Positions 14,101-14,547 of a DNA stretch of 14,547 bases are shown here, piece by piece (within the stretch, counting starts at the first letter, position 1; each line of letters opens with the position of its first letter). This DNA is from Candidatus Caenarcanales bacterium (lineage in GTDB: Bacteria > Cyanobacteriota > Vampirovibrionia > LMEP-6097), in assembly GCA_021299565.1 (NCBI GenBank), contig JAJTHA010000179.1, forward strand, positions 1 to 14,547, in the 5' to 3' direction. The translations under genes and the position numbers were made by a program. Under the pieces are notes generated by a model that worked only from the letters and a program-made list of their open reading frames with translations, was not told where the DNA came from and searched no databases.

Positions 14101-14547
14101 TACTAGTGATCAATTTACATCTGGGACTCTCACTACCGCTACTGGTACTACTTTCAGGGTGAATGGTGATATCGCTATCGCAGATATTAATATCTCTTTG
14201 ACAGGAGCATCAACAACATTTACCCAAAACACTGGTGCAATAAGCTTCAGTCCAGCTTCAGGAAACAATTTAAATATCAATCTTGCTGCAGCTGGTGATT
14301 TTGCTGTCAACACCAACCAGCTTTACGTAGACACTGCAACAAGCAATACTGGTATAGGTTTCACCGCTCCAAACGCCAAATTAACAGTTAATGGCGATAT
14401 GTCATTTAGAGAAATTACTGCTCTTACGGCTCCAGCTGGTTTTGGTAAAGTTTTTGTAAACACCATTGATAGTGAATTGTATTTTGACGCTGATGATCAA
14501 ACTGCTGTCAAAATCACTAATAATGGTATGCTTGCTGCGGCTGATGC
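8183..14547 (+). CDS. Giant secreted mosaic-repeat surface protein (3' end outside window)
   Basis: The frame is open for 2121 codons with no stop. The N-terminus is signal-peptide-like: K2, K7, R11 and K12, then FGLVIMAMLMM and a cleavage region near SLTAA (about 28-30), followed by a Thr run. Residues about 38-240 form a non-repetitive domain with two Cys. A Gly-rich linker (about 245-264) follows, then a segment with the INGAIEFDGNRLYF motif (about 266-361) and seven Gly-X-Y triplets (362-382). An 8-residue N-G-S/T repeat (403-465) comes next, then at least five cycles of mosaic repeats. Modules such as WFQFND.G.LAGNG, G.G..LTGV and DTLD..DS.-FLRSD.SDQFTSG are familiar from tail-fibre and bacterial surface proteins. 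I infer an extracellular fibrous or adhesive role. ATG 8183 is chosen for its AAGG Shine-Dalgarno 5 nt upstream; ATG 8210 is the alternative. It is related to the gene at 1-2190. Confidence 0.88.
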   Translation, partial: MKLQSVKSIMRKFGLVIMAMLMMHSSLTAATTTTTTSNTKKPDRYIPTTFVSGSDSGLQLYINRKSLNLDLTRTKNIRVRVKARELHNSYDGVTSFRINVYEIRNGTRIFVSTQNTTVYKGYSKSRVISLDAGYFVTPSKIIELELADTAGNIINTYRTELTGTNVATQITGAEGVNVGSAACPSGNFNDCQLDYFFQRVTFEARPQKQVTTRVIKGEDGLYKITIPVPRTQFKYLGKRLKNIRGNGSGTSGNGGGGTSGNNGSITVGDIYLGNSVNDSYHISYDGNGGMIFNNDFYFRPSGKFGIGVPNPIGWLHITGGLADTPSIVLNPGTLTTTPINGAIEFDGNRLYFTKNGIRTELGAQGPQGSPGAPGPQGPAGPPGSGGSGGGVGSNGTANHITINNGSVINSRFTFNNGTVFFNNGSVFNVLNGSVFNYFNGTASHYYNGSALYLHNGSRLVFNGGVVQGDVFISGNVTADEYYARLFSGQVFNGGVFRGTFVGNGAGLTNITTNNGTSNNGDIFNYYASNGRINNSIFANGRILNSTINNYYASNGRINNSYFSNGSINRSNIRNVNFYDNNYLNGSILHFINGAMLQDPVLNGRVLFTDNSITRFNGELLLQEGVRPLPVSSFGKIYVNGTTSNLSFLDDTGNNYDLISPFNMTFTPGGSDTWFQFNDGGNLAGNGSLAYNKTTRTLTIPSDANLDINSNSVSIADTVINLDGASSTLNATGPLSLNSGVGQDLTMNISGSGVFKVNTNLIYANNSNSSVAIGDSSPEALLDIGGGTANFIDGLNDLLVRDDLEVDGTVFASKFNGGTFYGDGSNLTGVAANNGTINNITINNSRINNSSFYNNNYFNGTTIHFVNGAMLQDPVLNGRVLFTDNSITRFNGELLIQEGSTPAATSGFGKLFVNSTTSNLSFLDDAGASFDLLNALSGGSTPGGNNTWFQFNDSGLLAGNGALSFTKGSKTLTVASDAAFDINSNNVSIADTSIVLDGASTTFTQTTGNIILDPNNYVGINTPTPIATLDIGGGIVNFIDGTDDVIIKDDLEVDGTIFANKFNGGTFTGTFIGDGSGLTGIAASNGTVNNLTINNGTINNSYFTNGTINRTNISNSSFYGNNYFNGTTMYFVNGAMLQDPVLNGRVLFTDNSITRFNGEVLFQNSTRPSSIAGFGKLYVNGTTSNLMYLDSTGTQFDILAAGGGSGGDANTLDTLDSLQFLRSDTSDQFTSGTLRTEIGTLLQINGDLAIHDTNINLIGGGATFTGDDSITMNPLAGTSFSVNISGAGNFNVGPSMFLVDNALGRVGIFDPSPQATLDVAGGIPNFIDGTNDAIIADDLEVDGTVFANQFNGGTFYGTFVGSGVGLTGVASSNGSVNNFTINNGNIFDVYYSNGVINRTNISNSSFYNNNYLNGTHLYFVNGAMLQDPVLNGRVLFTDNSITRFNGQVLYQYGSRPAGETGFGKLYVNGTTANLMFLDEGGTQFDLMGGGSGGGGAPGGSNTWFQFNDAGTLAGNGALSFTKASKTLSVAGDAILDINSSNVSIADTNITLDGANTTFTATGFIGLTPGAGNNLNVNLSGAGDFAVNSNQLYVDTSLARVGIGDLSPSSLLDVGSGAPNFIDGTNDAIIADDLEVDGTIFANKFNGGTFTGTFVGDGTGLTGVAANNGSVNNLTINNGVVNNVNIFNSNFINGDIFNGNILNSYYSNGVVNRTIIRNSSFYSNNYFNGARMYFVNGAMLQDPVLNGRVLFTDNSITRFNGELMLQHNSRPGNTSGFGKLYVNGATANLMFLDASGNQFDLQTSGTADTLDGIDSSEFLRSNTSDQFTSGTLTTAAGTTFRVNGNLAIADTVVDFTGASTTLNGSIGAISVRPASGTNFNVSLATTGDFAVNTNQLYVDTSATNVGIGTTTPTEKLEVAGTMQTTGFKLTTGAGNNYILTSDAVGLASWTNPSSISLGDANTLDTIDSLQFLRSDTSDQFTSGTLTTATGTTFRVNGDIAIADINISLTGASTTFTQNTGAISFSPASGNNLNINLAAAGDFAVNTNQLYVDTATSNTGIGFTAPNAKLTVNGDMSFREITALTAPAGFGKVFVNTIDSELYFDADDQTAVKITNNGMLAAAD
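9266..9328 (+). repeat. Collagen-like Gly-X-Y stretch within the giant gene
   Basis: Seven consecutive Gly-X-Y triplets (GAQ, GPQ, GSP, GAP, GPQ, GPA, GPP), followed by a GSGGSGGG linker. This would form or nucleate a short triple helix and implies a homotrimer. It sits between the N-terminal domain and the repeat region. Confidence 0.9.
9389..9577 (+). repeat. Asn-Gly-Ser/Thr octad repeat within the giant gene
   Basis: Asn codons of successive NGS/NGT (finally NGG) motifs lie at 9392, 9428, 9449, 9473, 9497, 9521, 9545 and 9566. Four successive steps are exactly 24 nt (8 residues); the last step and an earlier one are 21 nt. The consensus is N-G-[ST]-x-hydrophobic-x-aromatic-x. The regular period suggests short turns of a beta-solenoid. 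Confidence 0.75.
9920..10048 (+). repeat. 43-residue NGAMLQDPVLNGR block, copy 1
   Basis: Encodes NNYLNG...INGAMLQDPVLNGR...LFTDNSITRFNGE...LQ. It is the best conserved module of the giant protein. Start-to-start distances to copies 2-5 are 822, 798, 864 and 942 nt in turn. Confidence 0.9.
10181..10279 (+). repeat. 33-residue WFQFND module, copy 1
   Basis: PGGSDTWFQFNDGG.LAGNG..AYNKTTRTLTI. It is exactly 99 nt like the copies at 11003 and 12668. The motif type is widespread in phage structural and bacterial surface proteins. Confidence 0.85.
10523..10669 (+). repeat. DIGGG-NFIDG-DGT-LTGV module, copy 1
   Basis: Encodes LDIGGG..NFIDGLND, DDLEVDGTVFA, FNGGTFYGDGSNLTGV. It closes one repeat cycle and leads into the Asn-rich stretch before the next 43-residue block. 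A relative is at 364-531 in the upstream gene. Confidence 0.85.
10742..10870 (+). repeat. 43-residue NGAMLQDPVLNGR block, copy 2
   Basis: Same length as copy 1 and nearly the same residues, with synonymous codon changes (for example GACCCT for GATCCA). A QFND module follows at 11003. Confidence 0.9.
11003..11101 (+). repeat. 33-residue WFQFND module, copy 2
   Basis: PGGNNTWFQFNDSG.LAGNGALSF.KGSKTLTV, 99 nt. Confidence 0.85.
11264..11422 (+). repeat. DIGGG-NFIDG-DGT-LTGI module, copy 2
   Basis: LDIGGG..NFIDG, then DDLEVDGTIFANKFNGGTF. It is 12 nt longer than copy 1 through an inserted GTF.G segment before GDGSGLTGI. Confidence 0.85.
11540..11668 (+). repeat. 43-residue NGAMLQDPVLNGR block, copy 3
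   Basis: Third copy, same length. It ends FNGEVLFQ, and a DTLD module rather than a QFND module follows at 11801. Confidence 0.9.
11801..11929 (+). repeat. DTLD-FLRSDTSDQF module, copy 1
   Basis: DANTLDTLDSLQFLRSDTSD, then QFTSGTL and an ING.LAI ending. It takes the slot that WFQFND modules take in other cycles. Confidence 0.85.
12128..12286 (+). repeat. DVAGG-NFIDG-DGT-LTGV module, copy 3
   Basis: LDVAGG..NFIDGTNDAIIADDLEVDGT, then GSGVGLTGV. Same length as copy 2. Confidence 0.85.
12404..12532 (+). repeat. 43-residue NGAMLQDPVLNGR block, copy 4
   Basis: Fourth copy, same length. It ends FNGQVLYQ, and a QFND module follows at 12668. Confidence 0.9.
12668..12766 (+). repeat. 33-residue WFQFND module, copy 3
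   Basis: PGGSNTWFQFNDAG.LAGNGALSF.KASKTLSV, 99 nt. It is closer to copy 2 than to copy 1. Confidence 0.85.
13010..13168 (+). repeat. DVGSG-NFIDG-DGT-LTGV module, copy 4
   Basis: LDVGSG..NFIDGTNDAIIADDLEVDGT, then GDGTGLTGV. Its NFIDG-DGT part is nearly identical to copy 3, indicating their close relationship. Confidence 0.85.
13346..13474 (+). repeat. 43-residue NGAMLQDPVLNGR block, copy 5
   Basis: Fifth copy, same length. It ends FNGELMLQ, and a DTLD module follows at 13595. Confidence 0.9.
13595..13720 (+). repeat. DTLD-FLRSNTSDQF module, copy 2
   Basis: ADTLDGIDSSEFLRSNTSD, then QFTSGTLTTAAGTTF and a VNGNLAI ending. Second copy of the family. Confidence 0.85.
14051..14179 (+). repeat. 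DTLD-FLRSDTSDQF module, copy 3
   Basis: DANTLDTIDSLQFLRSDTSD, then QFTSGTLTTATGTTF and a VNGDIAI ending. It follows copy 2 without an intervening 43-residue block, so the cycle order changes here. Confidence 0.85.

Noticed and set aside
10249..14316. Minus-strand ORFs of 67-111 codons opposite the giant gene
   Set aside because: They recur at matching points of the repeat cycles, so they are by-products of the repeated + strand sequence.
1..14547. Prophage, because of tail-fibre-like motifs in both giant genes
   Set aside because: No capsid, tail, integrase, lysis or packaging gene is visible; housekeeping genes lie between the two repeat genes, and one has a signal peptide, which phage fibres lack.

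Overview
This AT-rich window reads as a compact bacterial chromosome segment with every gene on the + strand. The organism is probably Gram-negative. The direct hint is a heptose-7-phosphate kinase, and secreted giant repeat proteins fit that. The exact lineage cannot be read from the sequence. The short RNase D without HRDC domains and the low GC would suit an uncultured group such as non-photosynthetic relatives of cyanobacteria, but that is a guess. TGA appears to be an ordinary stop codon (it ends the gene at 6605-7522).

Layout. (1) 1-2190 is the 3' part of a long surface or fibre-like repeat protein. It has Asn-Ala-x tracts, Thr/Asn/Gly-rich beta-type repeats and a Cys-rich C-terminus, and is closed by a clear intrinsic terminator. 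(2) 2265-3885 holds two housekeeping genes, a short RNase D and a kinase-only HldE/RfaE domain I protein. (3) 3905-8115 holds six adjacent ORFs of a family I do not recognise: five proteins of 198-305 aa and one 47-aa miniature. Each begins with a short polar or basic stretch, then a Pro, then one hydrophobic segment. The five long ones continue into helix-rich, charged domains with patches of mutual similarity. (4) From 8183 to the window end runs one uninterrupted reading frame of at least 2121 codons. It encodes a giant secreted protein with a signal peptide, a Gly-rich linker, a collagen-like Gly-X-Y stretch and at least five cycles of a mosaic repeat. Because the frame has no stop inside the window, a search that needs a stop misses it. 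The longest gene-free stretch is only 67 bases (8116-8182).

Working together. The two giant proteins share modules (a DIGGG...NFIDG...DGT..A block and a G.G..LT.. motif), so they are relatives that bracket the membrane-anchored cluster. The context suggests, without proving, that the cluster belongs to a cell-surface function. Gene starts fall into two styles. Several genes have a -10-like hexamer ending exactly 7 nt before the ATG and no Shine-Dalgarno, as expected for leaderless mRNAs. The downstream genes at 6605 and 7519 and the giant gene at 8183 have Shine-Dalgarno sequences. The genes at 4833 and 5717 share a duplicated promoter whose spacer is conserved, suggesting a common regulator.
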